NCBI GenBank assembly: GCA_911728435.2
Contig: OU452203.1
Location: forward strand, 14,095,651 to 14,159,650
Source of the DNA: Apoderus coryli
Lineage: Eukaryota; Arthropoda; Insecta; Coleoptera; Attelabidae
DNA: 64,000 bases
Reading direction: 5' to 3'
How positions within the stretch are numbered: position 1 is the first letter of the stretch; each line of letters opens with the position of its first letter. The notes below the pieces were generated by a model, which was given only the letters and a program-made list of their open reading frames with translations, was not told where the DNA came from and ran no database searches. Shown here in pieces: positions 49,091-61,263 of this stretch. The position numbers and the translations under genes are program-made.

Positions 49091-52000
49091 GTAAGATTGA
49101 ATTTACATGTCACGTTAACAGTTTTGCAATAGACGGCTTAACAAAACAGGAGTAGAAAAATTATATTAATAGTAGTTGATAAATTTAATAGATGTGTTGA
49201 AATCATGTACTTGTATTTCTTCAAAAGTCTGTAACTATAAATAAAAATAAAAAAACTGGAACACATCAGAACTGCAAAATATGAAGTAACATTAGCAGTA
49301 TCTTTCAAAACGGCCTCATATAATTAACGAGAAAAAATTAAAAAGTGAAAAAAAAACAAATTACACCGTCTTGATCAAAGAGAAATTGAACCTGCTAAAA
49401 GAAGGAAACCGAACCGCCTTATTATACACTAAAAGGGAAAATCAAGCAATCACAAAAAATAAAGTTTGATGAAAATTAATTTAACTATTATTTTGTCATT
49501 ATACTTAGTAAAATCATGAAACTTATGGGTCGTCAAAAGAGGAAACTGAATTTTAGCCAAATGTATTTATATAACTGTTTTTCAAAAAAGCAACATTTAA
49601 TAAAATAAGACATAATATCATAAATGAGCTAAACAATCTGACGTCTTGGGTTTTTAGGATTTTGCAAGTAAAACTCTATTTCATCAATCAAGAATGGAAC
49701 GTTTCGCTGGCTATATTGCTCATAGAGAGGGCAAAATTAATTAAAAACAACATTAGCTTAATTCTATGTGATCATTAAAACTAAACAAATACATACAATA
49801 AAATTATTATAAACAATTAACATTTTTTTGTGTCGTTTAAAATATGTATCAGAGTCAACCATAGTTTGATTGTTGAATAATAATTAATGACTAAGTACTT
49901 ACATATAGAATTAAGCAAAAAAAAAAAAATAAAAGTGCATTAAAACAAGATTTACACCATCTTGTGGATAATATTTTGTTTTCACCTAAGCAATATGGCT
50001 GTATATACGACAGATCAACTATGCAGCTGTCAACGAGTCACTGGATAACATATATATTAAAGGCTACAGTGGATACGCGGAGACGGTCTTTTGTGCTCTA
50101 CCAAACGCTTTCGAATGTGTATCTCACAAAATTCTTTTGCCACATATCTGGAAAATCATCACTAAAAACAATTAATTTAAAAATCTTCAACAGAGGCTCA
50201 ACTAAAACAAAAGTAGATTTTTTCACCACAAACGAAGGCACTCCATTCAATCCAGAAGTTGATCTGATTGGGGCATACTTCCGTGGTTCTAGTTTATGTG
50301 ATATTTAGATTATTGCCAACCTCGCAAATTCGTCCCTGAACGAAATTTTAGTGGAAATAGGAAACATCATAATATTCATTATTTCTTGTACTAAGTAATC
50401 TACGAGTATATCAGAAAGAAGTTGAATGTGTAGACGTTGTTTTTATTTGTGTCTTAATATTCATTATTTGATCAGCTAACTTTGCATTGCATCTCTGTTT
50501 ACTGAAATAAGATTTAGTTTTATTTGTGTTCATTCTGTTTGACGTTTATGAAACTTGTTATATCAGCGCAACGACTAAATCCTATTTATTCTTCTTAATA
50601 ACATATCAGTACCATACTGTGACTTGATATCAAACTCCTGGACTCTTTAATCTCTGGATTTTTAAATTGGGTTAATTATGCTTTGGATGGTCTTTATGTA
50701 AAACGCAATGACTGTATTTTCAACTTTACCTGGAACGCCACTGTTTGAAAATCTTCCTACTTTTCCTAAATATAACATAACTTTGTTATTTTCTACAACA
50801 CAAAGTAGTCGACTAAAATTCAGTGTTTGGATCGTCCTTTTGCACGATTTGCAGAAACTTTTTTCTTTTATAGGAAACAGACTGACACGAAAAAAAAGTT
50901 ATATAAATCGCTTCAAAGTTGCAAACTTTACAATACTGAAATACCACTTGAAAGTCGTGACATTAGACGACCACAAAATAAAAATGTTAGATCTGTGTAA
51001 GTTTTTGAAAATGGCGTGTTATAAAAGATATATTTAATGGAATTTGAAATAGGGTTGTGGAATATATTTACATTATTTGGAAAAGTAGTCCATTTTCAGT
51101 GGAGCAGTATGTTAATAAATTAAAACTTTGGAGCTAGCGTCCACAAAATTTATTCAATACATCAATTTTACACAAATACAACCAGACATGCTTCGAGGGT
51201 CTAAGCTCTCATCATCAATATTACCTTATAATATAATTAAAGGGGAATTTAAATATTAAACAGAGAGAATAAACAACAATATAGTGTCTCCAAGGGCTCC
51301 AACATTTAAATTTGTGTGAAAACATATTCCCTATTTTACAGTTGTGAATTTCTGGCACAGAACCCTTTCTTTGTAGGTTTTATTATAGTCAACCAGATGA
51401 CCTGGGTTATTATACATTTCATGTCGGTACAAAATATTAGTTACACCCCATGCCTAGTATTTATTGAATCACCCATGTGTAATTTCGTTCGGTGATAAAT
51501 ATAAAACGTGTATAATAATGGCGTTGAACAATTACCTAAAATTTCAATGAAAATAATTATTACTCAGTTTTTGATGTATTTTCTGGCTTCAATTTCACAA
51601 TGATATCAATAGCATTTGCACATGACTTTAAATCTATTTCATAGTTTCAAATAATTTTTAAATGTTGCTTATTTATGAGCATAAAATATTATTTTTAATA
51701 ATTATTATATATTCATTTAAATTAATTTTCAAAATGTGACAGGATATAAACGATTTTCCAAAGGTTCGAAGATTTTCTATAAAGATATCATAATATATGT
51801 ATAGAAAAAAATTTGATATACAAAAGTTTTAGGGTTTCTGCTGTAGTACTCGTATCTTATACAGCTATTGGAATCAAAAAATTGTGTTTCCTGAATTGAA
51901 AAAATTAATTAGGTAGGTCTTATATTTTAAATGGAAAGATCTTTTTGTACTGATGACAAATCAAGTAGTATATAGCGTCAGCCGTTCTTGATATACGAGA

Positions 52001-55000
52001 TTTTAGTTTAAAACTAAAATTTTGGTTTCTGGAAAACATCAACCATATTTTTTATTGTTTTGAAAATAATTATTAATAATATTAATAAGTTTATTTGCAG
52101 TTCAAAATAAGATTAGATGAAAAAAAAAGAATTTCAAAATGGACTGAATGGCAGTAAAAACTGATATAGAAATTTAGCCCAAACTAAAATATCAGATTTA
52201 AAGTACCATCAATGTATAGTAGCAGTAAAATATATACAAACAAAAAAACAATCATATTGTGAAGCTTCGAAAATTAAACACAGAAGTCTGGAAAATTACT
52301 CCAATTAACATAATAACAACATAAAATACTTACACACAAATGATTCATTAAAATATTGGGAAATTATAGGGATCATGTCAAAGTGAATTCTATAAATAAG
52401 TGTTCCCGATTTAGTATTAAACATTTAACTTTTTTAAGTAAAATAGCGTATAACAAAGATTAGGCGTATTTATACCATAATTCGATATCAACTCTGTCAT
52501 AAATAAAAATGGAACAACATCGTCAAGAAGAAGATCATCATCTGAGTATTTTCTGGTAACAAAAAAGGAAAGTCATACGTGAGAAAAAATTTACTCACTC
52601 ATGTTTTAGTTGTCCATTTTCGGGCGTATCTGTTGCCTACTGGAACAATTATCACTGACTACAAACCAGTTATGATATTCATGAAATAAACATTACTCTT
52701 ATGAGGATCCTCCGCAACTTCGAAAAAGAATAAGGAAATTCTAACCCTTCGTGTCACCTTACCATAATCTTGGTATTTGATGGCAACAGCTCGTCTAACT
52801 CCAACAACTTCACGGATATGGTCGGTTTAAAGCAACCACGTAATTAGTGCGAACTTAGGGCAATTCCAGACGGGATCTATCATACTCTTCAGGTACTGAC
52901 CAGCATTTGTTTAACCCTTAATTTGGACTACAGTGATAAATATCACATTTCCTCTTTCAATAAATGTTTTCGAATATAAATAGTAATATTATGTCAAAAT
53001 AATTTTATTTTCTTTTAATGTACCTAAAAAGGCCATTTCTAAATTAAAACAAAAACTGACACAAACTTAATCGATTCATTCCTATTATTCTCTCGTACAA
53101 ATTCAGTTGAAAATGTTTTCACTTATTCACACGGGCATGAAGTATAACTTGCAACTTACAAAAACTTTTCAATTAGCCCATAATTCATACTTTTTAACTG
53201 AAAAACTTGACTATACCAGCTAACGTCGTCGCTAGTAGTGAGCTCGATTTGCTAAAATGGTGTGCGGTTCACAGTTTTTTCTTTTCAACAAGAAAATGAT
53301 GCATAGTAAATGACCTTACTACGAATATACTCACCGGGTATGTTCGATTTGTTTCCGGGAAAGTTTCTCTCGTCTATGGAAAGTTTTCCTTCCACTAAAT
53401 GCCGATGCGGGTATATAAGAATCGGCATAACTTCCAACTCAATAGCATTTGCTAAAAGACAGTATCAATTTTGAATTAGGTTGGAGTGAAAACATTTAGC
53501 TTGATATTAGGTAACGTGTTTGCAGCTACAAGCGCTTTATTATACCGTGTGTTGGAAGATAAGGATATTCCCACTCACACAGGTTTATCAGTCATAATTT
53601 AACTTTAAACTTAGCCTACTAGGAATCAGGATTAATAATTATCAATATTTTTCTACGCTTGAAGATATTGAAAAACTATTCAGTGTGTGGGTTCTTGCCC
53701 TGATAATTTTCTAATATTGATGCTCGGTGTTAGGGTGTAAGTACTTTATGTGATGTTTTAGGCTTTAACTCCCTTAAGCGAGGTTTCGTTTAATTACAAG
53801 ATTCCTCAGGCTCTCAGAATAAGTAAAAGGCTTGGGATTTTGTATCTTAAGTACCTCAACAAATTTTTGCTTCATTTTCTTATGTTTTAATTTTGTTTTT
53901 CAAGTAATTGTACATATTGAACTAGCGAGACTGCAGGTTATTAACTTTTGATACCAAATCAGAACTATTAGGCTAGCCGTTTTACTTTCTGAGGTACAAG
54001 AGTGCTTTTGGGAACGTCCTCGTATCTTTGTTATTTACGCAAGCTATCAGAACAGTAATCATATTTTCATTATACAATTTCTTAGCTAGAATGGATCGTA
54101 CTCAGTTTTTGCTGGATCATTTCAATTTTGAGTTATGAACCAAACTTGGTTTTTTTAATTGGACACATATTTTATTAATTCCGTTCACCCATTTTTTAGC
54201 CTTTCAAAAACATTTAAATCCCAGTGATTAGTTTTAAAAATAAAGGAAATAATCAGATATTCACATTTCTGGTTCTTATATCAAAGATTGCTGTGGGTCT
54301 ACACCGGGAAGAGTTTTGATCGATTATGGAGAAACTAAACCGGGAAAATGTGAAAATCTGGTTTAGTACTTACGTTGACGGGGCCAATTCGGCTAAAACG
54401 TTTTCAAAAATCATACTGGAAGTGGGTGTCAACTTCCTTATTTTATTTCGAAAGATAGTTCATGTATAATATTATGTTAAACCCTTCCCAGTGGAACACT
54501 TGGTACACACGCAAATTTTTAATTTACCAATTAAGTTGTGGTTTAGATTATTTAGTGATTTTAAATAATTTCGATGTGAGATCAATCCGACTAAGCTATC
54601 AAATTTCATACTGTACGTTTAGAGAACAAGGCTAAGCAACTGCTCTAATCGAATTGCAAGCAGAAGTTTTGTAATATTTTACTTTTTTTTCAAACTTGTC
54701 AAAACATGTTTCCCTTTTTTCCATAGTCCTTTTGCCGAAGTTTTAAATTGGAATCAAAATTAAGTAGGTAAATTAAATTTCAACTTAAAAAGTGTTTAAA
54801 ATACGCAAAGTTGTGTTTATTTTCTTTAAATGTTGAATAACTTCATTCATAAAGTATTAGTTTTACTCAAAGAATCTTTGGTTTTACTTCTGTATAATTC
54901 ATAGCCAGGTAGTCTCTGAATGAGAGTATTTTCTTTCATTAAATAGTCGCTTGTAGGGAATAGAGTAATGAAATCACTAAGGTTTAGATTTTTCGCGAAA

Positions 55001-55101
55001 TTTTGTTAAATTTATTAGCTTATGACATGATTTGTAATTCGCTAAAATTTATTGCTAGATATATTTATTAAATTATTTTTTATAAATTTTGCTTGTTTAT
55101 A
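49091..55101. other. Intron stretch with two unassigned open frames
   Basis: The frame at 49964-50308 (114 codons) contains FSPKQYGCIYDRSTMQL, which loosely resembles the 'F...QYGF..GRST..QL' block of LINE reverse transcriptases, but the following sequence lacks the catalytic motif. The frame at 50708-51037 (109 codons) is not recognisable. Both lie on the + strand 400 bases apart and may be parts of one decayed element. The rest is featureless AT-rich DNA. Confidence 0.35.
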
Positions 55102-55103
55102 TA

Positions 55104-55794
55104 CAGGGTGTTTGGAAGGTTGAGAGAAAGTCTTGAGGAGGTGATAGGGCAGACCATTTAGAATCTCTTAAGCCAAACATACCTTAGTACAAAGTCTTAC
55201 GGTTTTTGACTTATTAGAGATTTTCGATTTTTAGTATGAAAATATGCGGTTTTTCCTGTTATCACTAAAATAACAACAGTCTATATGAAATAGTTTTTAA
55301 ATACCTAAAAGTGTGTCTTTTTTATTTAGAGAACACACAAAAAGAAATTGATTGCAAATAAATAATAAATAAATGTTTTCGTTTTTTTGTGATACTGATA
55401 AGAAGCAACTTGTTTGCGTGTATTAAAAATAAATTCAAAACATTCTTGCTTTATTCCTTTCCGAACAGGTCAATAATAATTTGTATTAAGAAACCATTTA
55501 ATAAGAAAAATTCAACAAGCTTTTCAAGTAATGCAGCAAGACAGGTTATTACATACAGAAACTACCGAAGTAAGACGTAGAGCTCGAGCATGTATTAGAA
55601 ACAATGGTTCTCACTTTGAACACCAATAAAGCATGTTTCAATAGTTTATTTTGTTTCATTTACAAATTTATGATTTAAATTTTAAAATCCGAATATCTCG
55701 AAAACCGTAAAAAAGGTATGTTTGGCTTAAAAGATTATACATGGTCTGCCCTATCACCTCCCCAAGACTTTCTGTCGACCTTCCAAACACCCTG
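55104..55794 (+). mobile_element. Tc1/mariner-type deletion derivative, 691 bp, long inverted ends
   Basis: The left end CAGGGTGTTTGGAAGG and right end CCTTCCAAACACCCTG are reverse complements, and the pairing continues with few mismatches for about 100 bases (AAAGTCTTG.GGAGGTGATAG, GGGCAGACCAT, AAGCCAAACATACCTT). TA flanks both sides (55102-55103 and 55795-55796), the target duplication of this superfamily. Inside, only the C-terminal end of a transposase remains. The ends are well preserved, so this is likely a recent non-autonomous copy. Confidence 0.85.
55510..55629 (+). pseudogene. C-terminal tail of a Tc1/mariner-type transposase
   Basis: The frame reads FQVMQQDRLLHTETTEV, then RRRARACIRNNGSHFEHQ and a stop. 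'R.R...CI..NG.HFEH' is the standard end of the insect Tc1/mariner-related transposases. Nothing of the catalytic core is left. It lies within the 691-bp element, and its + orientation defines the element's direction. Confidence 0.75.
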
Positions 55795-58476
55795 TATATG
55801 TCTTTGCCGCAGCAATCTTTGGTGTAAGTCCCTGAAATGTGAAAATCTTATTATTTACTTAAATTCTTATATCTAACCAAACACCAACTGTGTTGGTACA
55901 CCACTGGATTCTAGGTAAAAAACATAATGCAACGGTCATTAAGTTTTTATTAGCTTGTGAAGAGGGAAAAGATATACGATTGGCGCCCCCAATTGCAGTA
56001 CTTTCAAACACGCACTATAGCTCAAAAAGTAAAACGCTCGCCAATTCTTATTGTGGCATCAATCATCAATAACAATATACCTAATATCGAAAAAAAAGGA
56101 TGAATATCAATATCGAAATCGTCACGTTATTAGGTAGTAACAGAAAGTTCTCCGCAGTTTAACATTGGATATCCTCCACGGGCACTCTTTATCCTTGGAA
56201 AAGGAGCCGCTGTAAATACTCATCTAATATAACTATACGGGATAAGGAAGATAAGGATAACGATATATTTGCGGCAAACGAAACAATAAGTACCTATATA
56301 CATGAGCCTTCCAAATCTCTGATTTTAAATGTATATTATTAAGGGCAAAATGAGAAAATATTTGAATATCGTTTTTCTCTTGGCTAAAACAAAACACATT
56401 TCTTCCTTTGCGGACATTGCGATCCCTTATTTTAATTACTAGAAAGTATAAACATAAATTTTGTTCAATTGTCTTAAGGATGGTCCAATAAAGGATCAAA
56501 ACGTCGGCAAATGAGAAAACGTTGACAAGAAAAAGCTTAATTTAGAAATTAACAAAAAGGTCATAGCTGACGAAAATATTTTGTTTGTCAGATGTCAAAC
56601 CCCATAAGCAGAAGTTATTACATACCATGAATATTTTCCTTGGTCCTAAGTTAGTTTTTCAAATAAAAATCATCATCATTGTTATTAAAAATCAACACCA
56701 ATGGAGATTTATCGTCTCAAATTTGTAGATATTCGGTTATATAGGGTGTCCCGTAATTAATGGTACACAATAAAGCTTTTAGGAATATTGGTTACGTTAA
56801 TTCGGTTAAATATATGATTTTAGGAGACCGAATAATTGTTTTTTTTTTCGTTAATAATTCATTGAATAGTAGGAGTTTAATTAAATTCTTCAACAAGAAC
56901 ATTCAGTATGGAATGGAATGTAATGTCTGACAGGATATTATCCACAATTTAATGATTGAGAAATTGCTATTTAGGATCACATTATTTGATAGTTAGATGG
57001 TAGATTTGTAATAATTATGAAATTGTATATTGTTAATAGATTTTTATAGTTCATAGTAATTTTAATCATTAACAAAAAATTGTTTAAACAGGTTTTACTT
57101 AAAGTAACTCTAGTTTATTTAGTTAGGAAGCCTTTTTCTTGTAGAAAGTAAGAGGAAATTTTATCTGCAAGACAACGGCAGCGGCTTAATACCACGATAA
57201 ACTACAGTTATTTAATAGGCTTTTTACTATTATCTTATCGTCGAAATTTTAGGAATATACAACCTGAAGATTCATTTTCTTCTATTTACACGAGTAGGTA
57301 TATATTTTGAAATACCCTGTATTTAAGGCTATTTCTTCTACTAACTAGCTGCATCATGTACAGATCTTACATTCTGAATAGCCCTTATTAGTTCTAGAGT
57401 GTAAATAAAGGAGTGGAATGTGCATATGACTGCAGATAATCTTCGATGTTTTATTCTGATATTATCTTCCAATATGTTAGGTTTTTAAATACCTTTTCTA
57501 CGGGGTTTTTGAACCACATTCAGTTCCATTGGCCAACGTGTGACTTGCACCCATATTTTGAATGAAACTTATCGTTTGAGACAGATTGTGCGTAATCTGA
57601 TGTCTTCTATGAAGAAGAGTTTAATAGGAACATTTAAAATCAATCTAAACACGTAATTTTGTAGATAAACTGAGCCAGTTTCTATTATTAAGTGAGGATG
57701 ATGTATTTGCAGAAGGATATAGGAAAAATAGAAATATCTAAATATAGCATTATCAAACAAAGTAAAGATGCGCAGTATCAATATCAAATATTTATGACAT
57801 ATTACTTCATGAAAATGATCTGCCTTTTGCTATAATATTCCTTGCATCAAATCATCCAATACAGAAACTTTTCTACGGAGGTCGATCTCAGCTAGCCTTG
57901 GTATAGCAAAAATCAAACGCTAGCAACACTAATTGCCTCCAGATTGCGTTGGACCCTAGAAGCTTTTCATGTTTCCTTTGATTAAAGTTTCGTTTGGAGG
58001 GCAGAGACTCTTATGCAACGAAGGTGCCTATTCCACCTCAGCCATTATTCCAACTCTTCCAATACTTGACTGTGTATTAGGCCCAACATTTTTCAGACAA
58101 TTCCCTTGTTCAAAATAACAAAATCTTAATAAGATTTTTTAATCCAGATTCTACACAAATATGACACAATAAATCTTGATAAACGAACGTCACTGGTGGT
58201 AAAATTTATATTACATTTTACTTCTACAAAACTTCTCGTTCAACTTCAATCATTAATATCTCTTTAGCGTAAATTAAAAGTCACGCTGCAAATATGCACA
58301 CGGCTTCATGCAAAGTATGTTTTTCCGTACAAAATGTTTAATAAACTTAAAATTTTAAATTAAAATAAGTTTCTACAAAACTTCATAAGTATTTTTGTTA
58401 CAGTAAAATTAAAATTAGGAAGGATTCTAGTGTATCTTTTAGTTTAATGTTAAATCAAAACTCTTCCTCATTACAG
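55795..58476. other. Rest of the long intron; nothing recognised
   Basis: AT-rich DNA. ATAGGGTGTCCCGTAATTAATGG near 56741 and ATACCCTGTATTT near 57314 look like transposon ends but pair poorly. No open frame has recognisable content. Confidence 0.45.
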
Positions 58477-58625
58477 ATATTCCTGAGACAAGACTGATCG
58501 GTATTCCAACGACTGATATTGAAGATTTAAAAGATACGGTGGCGATAAGGTGTATGGTAAACGCAAATCCGAAAGCATCGGTGATTTGGAGGCGAGAAGG
58601 ACAAAATCAACCTGCAAGCTTACAG
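58477..58625 (+). CDS. Ig-domain cell adhesion receptor, exon c (first half of the next Ig domain)
   Basis: The acceptor is CATTACAG and the donor CAG|GTGAGT. Two bases finish a tyrosine codon left open by exon b, giving the linker LDVMYIPETRL, and 49 codons follow to a phase-0 end. The peptide has the first Ig cysteine in VAIRCMVNANPKA and the core tryptophan in VIWRRE, 12 residues later. The motif C-x-V-x-A-x-P is a hallmark of I-set Ig domains in this receptor group. The exon lies 17.2 kb after exon b, but the phase and the domain logic match exactly. I infer that no exon is missing between them, because the strand G of one domain runs straight into the linker and strand A of the next. Confidence 0.85.
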
Positions 58626-58712
58626 GTGAGTGTTTTTTAATCGTTATAAAAAATAACTCGTTTTGAAATACGTAGGCTAAATAATCTTGATTTTTGATTG
58701 TTTCGTTTACAG
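58626..58712 (+). other. Short intron of the Ig receptor gene, 87 bp
   Basis: GTGAGT to TTTACAG, in phase 0, splitting an Ig domain between strands. It is the only short intron seen here and confirms that the flanking pieces belong to one transcript. Confidence 0.85.
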
Positions 58713-58824
58713 GAGTTGTTACAGTTTAGTCCTGCAATTCGACAGCACTCAGGGTTGTACACATGTCATTCAAGGAATAAAGCTGGTGATTCGAACCCGA
58801 TAAGAGTCCAGATTGATGTAAAAT
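58713..58824 (+). CDS. Ig-domain cell adhesion receptor, exon d (second half of that Ig domain)
   Basis: An 87-bp intron separates this exon from exon c. The acceptor is CGTTTACAG and the donor T|GTATGT. It begins in phase 0 with 37 codons and leaves one base. The classical Ig strand F motif is present as HSGLYTCHSRNKAGD, with the second cysteine 42 residues after the first. The exon ends RVQIDVK and the split codon begins with T, so a Y/F/C/S/L/W residue follows, consistent with another linker into a further Ig domain or the stalk. No convincing next exon was found up to the window end, so the gene continues beyond 64 kb. Together the four exons give 200 residues of extracellular region and no membrane segment. 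Confidence 0.85.
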
Positions 58825-59329
58825 GTATGTAAATTATCCTTAAAGATTTAATACTTATCTGTCTAACCCTTTTTGAGTTTTGTTTCTGAGATGTATTATG
58901 TATGTATTATAGAAAGTTATAGGTATTCCCAAGAAAACTTCAGTTAATTAGCTTTCCGATTAAATTTTAAAAGGACTACTACTATCACATTAAAGCTTGA
59001 TTCAATGTTCTATATGTTGGTTTATGTTGAACTTTTGGCTGTTTTTTAGCTCTCGGTGAAGTTGCCAACACATGCACTATCCTTTAGTTTCAAGGTCATA
59101 AATAACACCAAGAGTTGTTACATTATTACCCTTTAAAAGGAATCAGGATCATTTTTATTTGCATTTATAATGTGTTCACTTGCAGCTTGATATAATTAAG
59201 CTTAAGTTCCTTTATACATGTTTCCAGAGTTTTTTGTTGTTTGATATATTAAAAAAACAATTATCTGACACTGAGGTGGATTGCATGGCCTGAGTTGTAC
59301 CTGTAGAATGAGTCAAAAATAAGGTTTAA

Positions 59330-60060
59330 TTCGTAAAACAATTCATTTCGCTGTTGAACGAAAGATGAATGAAGGTATCGACCTCGCTGTACTCAAGATA
59401 TCACTATGGCATTCGAACTACAAACACGAAATGAAGGTTCGTCTCATCACAACCTGATTTAGCTGCAACTAGGGAAGATACTTTTAATTCTCAAAGAGAG
59501 GACGAGGACCCACTTGAAATAGTTTTTAAACACGTTTGACGATGATTTCAAAGAAAGCTCAATAGCAAAGTCTTGCAAAAATACTGAATAAAGTATTCTT
59601 TACTGCGAGGAACATTTTGACAAAAATCAAACGTAATATGCAAGAAGGGATAAGGTCCTAAAGAAGGTACAGATTGACCTAAGCAGCACCCGTCAAGCCA
59701 CAACCATGAGATTGCCTAGGCAAAAGGGATAGAAAGTTCACTGCGCGAGAAATACCGAATATGTTGTGACCTCAAAAACAAAACAACTAAAAGCCAATGA
59801 AATTATTACCAAGAGAGGGAATCGCGGACATCACCTGGAATACTTTCACCGGAATACTATTTCTATTTCGCCGGGAGGTTTCGACAGGATTTCGTAAAGA
59901 TTGATAATTTACCACGAAGATCAGCAAAACGGTAGCTGGTCTAAATTTGACGAAGGATTTTTTAGAAGAGAGGATATTCTTTAAAGAATCACAGCTCCAA
60001 TCTAATTGCAGTGCAATCAAACTGAGGTACAGTATGACAGATATTGACAAATTGGTTTTG
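59330..60060 (+). repeat. Unclassified repeat, copy 1 of an inverted pair
   Basis: Matches the reverse complement of about 62440-63080 across most of its length. Shared words are CGCTGTTGAACGA, ATATCACTA, GGCATTCGAA, AAACACGAAA, GAAGGTTCGTCT, CTCAAAGAGAGGAC, GAAGAAGGTACAGATTGA, AAAAGCCAAT and AGGATTTCG. Neither copy has a long clean frame; copy 1 contains stops where copy 2 is open. No known family was recognised. Confidence 0.7.
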
Positions 60061-60332
60061 CTCTTGGTTTAGGTTAGTCCTGCTCTACCACAAATAAATG
60101 TCGACTTGCCTTTATACATAGTGAGACGTATGGTGGGGAAGATATTTAAAAACATACCATCCCCTCAGCAGCACACACCTCACCCAAACAATATTTTTGG
60201 TATTTCTATACTACACTGGTACTACATAGTTATCGATTTCTCTACGGTGAGATGTGTGCTGCTCTGCGGGAATTGTTTGGTTTTACATGTATTCACTATA
60301 TAGTATAAGTATCAAACCTAAGTTGATATATA

Positions 60333-61261
60333 CAGGGTTGACTATCACTTAGTACAAAAAATTTAACTGGATATAGAGAAAAATAAGATTTGACAGAATC
60401 ACCTTTCAAAAAATTTGCAAAAATTTTTTTTTGCTGAAAATAATTTTTTTGTAAATCATATTAAACCCCCTTTTTACAAAGCCTATGATCGTCTGCCTGA
60501 CGGAAGTTTAAATTACGCATTAGGTTAAAGGTGAGACAGTGCCGTGTTGCCACGTGTATCGCTTTACCGCATTTAGAGTCAAAATTTGATTCACAAAATG
60601 TAGATGATTATGTTGCACTATTTTCTGTTTTCGTTAAATCATGTTATACAATAATTTTTGAACATCCAGGGGACCGCTTGGTTTCCCTCGTTCGCTCTTG
60701 CGAGGTACTCAGCCCGACGACCACGACAAGGTGGATCCCCTCCGTCAGGAAAAGCACAAAGGGTAACAGAAAAACATACAAACCCAATACTCGATTAAGG
60801 TCAAAGTACCACAACAGCAAATGTTAAAAGGGGCCACTTTTAACTTCACCACACTTATTTACGCGCTTAATCACTGAACTTCGGATACGTGCAAAAAGTC
60901 CAGGGTTATTGCGGATTTGATCAACTGCACCCTCAATTTGTAGACCTAACTGCTGTTCATCACCAATCTCCGTTTCATAGCGCTGTAATTGAGGTAGACG
61001 GAATTAGTGTAACTTTAAGAATCAATTTGAAGTATTTAATGTCGGTTGCACAATATTTTCCAATGTAAGTACATATTATTACCTACTGGCGTTGTGATGA
61101 ATATCCTACTATTGTCATTCGCGCCAATTTATCGGGAAAAAACGTGCGTTTATCTCATTTTTCCAACATCGAATAAAAATTCCCAAACCAATTTTTTGCA
61201 GTTTTTCATGCTTCCCTGAGCACTTGGATAAAATTTTTGTACTAACTGATAGTTACCCCTG
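60333..61261 (-). mobile_element. Tc1/mariner-type deletion derivative, 929 bp
   Basis: The left end CAGGGTTGACTATCACTTAG and the right end, read backwards as CAGGGGTAACTATCAGTTAG, pair with few mismatches and continue with TACAAAAA.TTT. TA flanks both ends (60331-60332 and 61262-61263). A transposase C-terminal piece lies inside on the reverse strand. Most of the coding region has been deleted. Confidence 0.85.
60828..61000 (-). pseudogene. C-terminal part of a Tc1/mariner-type transposase
   Basis: The reverse strand reads QRYETEIGDEQQLGLQIEG, then AVDQIRNNPGLFARIRSSVI and KRVNKCGEVKSG, followed by a stop. In this transposase group the last 60 residues read 'VYET.I....L...I..A...I...P....RVR.S...R...C....G.H'. 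The piece is open and only slightly changed. The catalytic core is absent, and the expected final 'GHFEH' word is lost. Confidence 0.75.
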
Positions 61262-61263
61262 TA

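Larger units (their letters stand above)
41325..58476 (+). other. Intron of the Ig receptor gene, 17.2 kb
   Basis: The intron starts GTAAGT and ends TTACAG and lies exactly between two Ig domains. It carries LINE pieces (41.6-42.0 and 43.3-45.0 kb), a pogo-like element (46.8-48.6 kb), a palindrome (49.03 kb) and a Tc1/mariner-type deletion derivative (55.1-55.8 kb). The stretches 45.0-46.8, 49.1-55.1 and 55.8-58.4 kb show no recognisable gene. Long introns like this are common in insect adhesion-receptor genes and often hold enhancers, but none can be read from sequence alone. Confidence 0.75.

Noticed and set aside
60531..60827. 98-codon frame on the + strand
   Set aside because: It lies inside the 60.3-kb transposon, opposite to the direction of the transposase piece, and has no recognisable motif.
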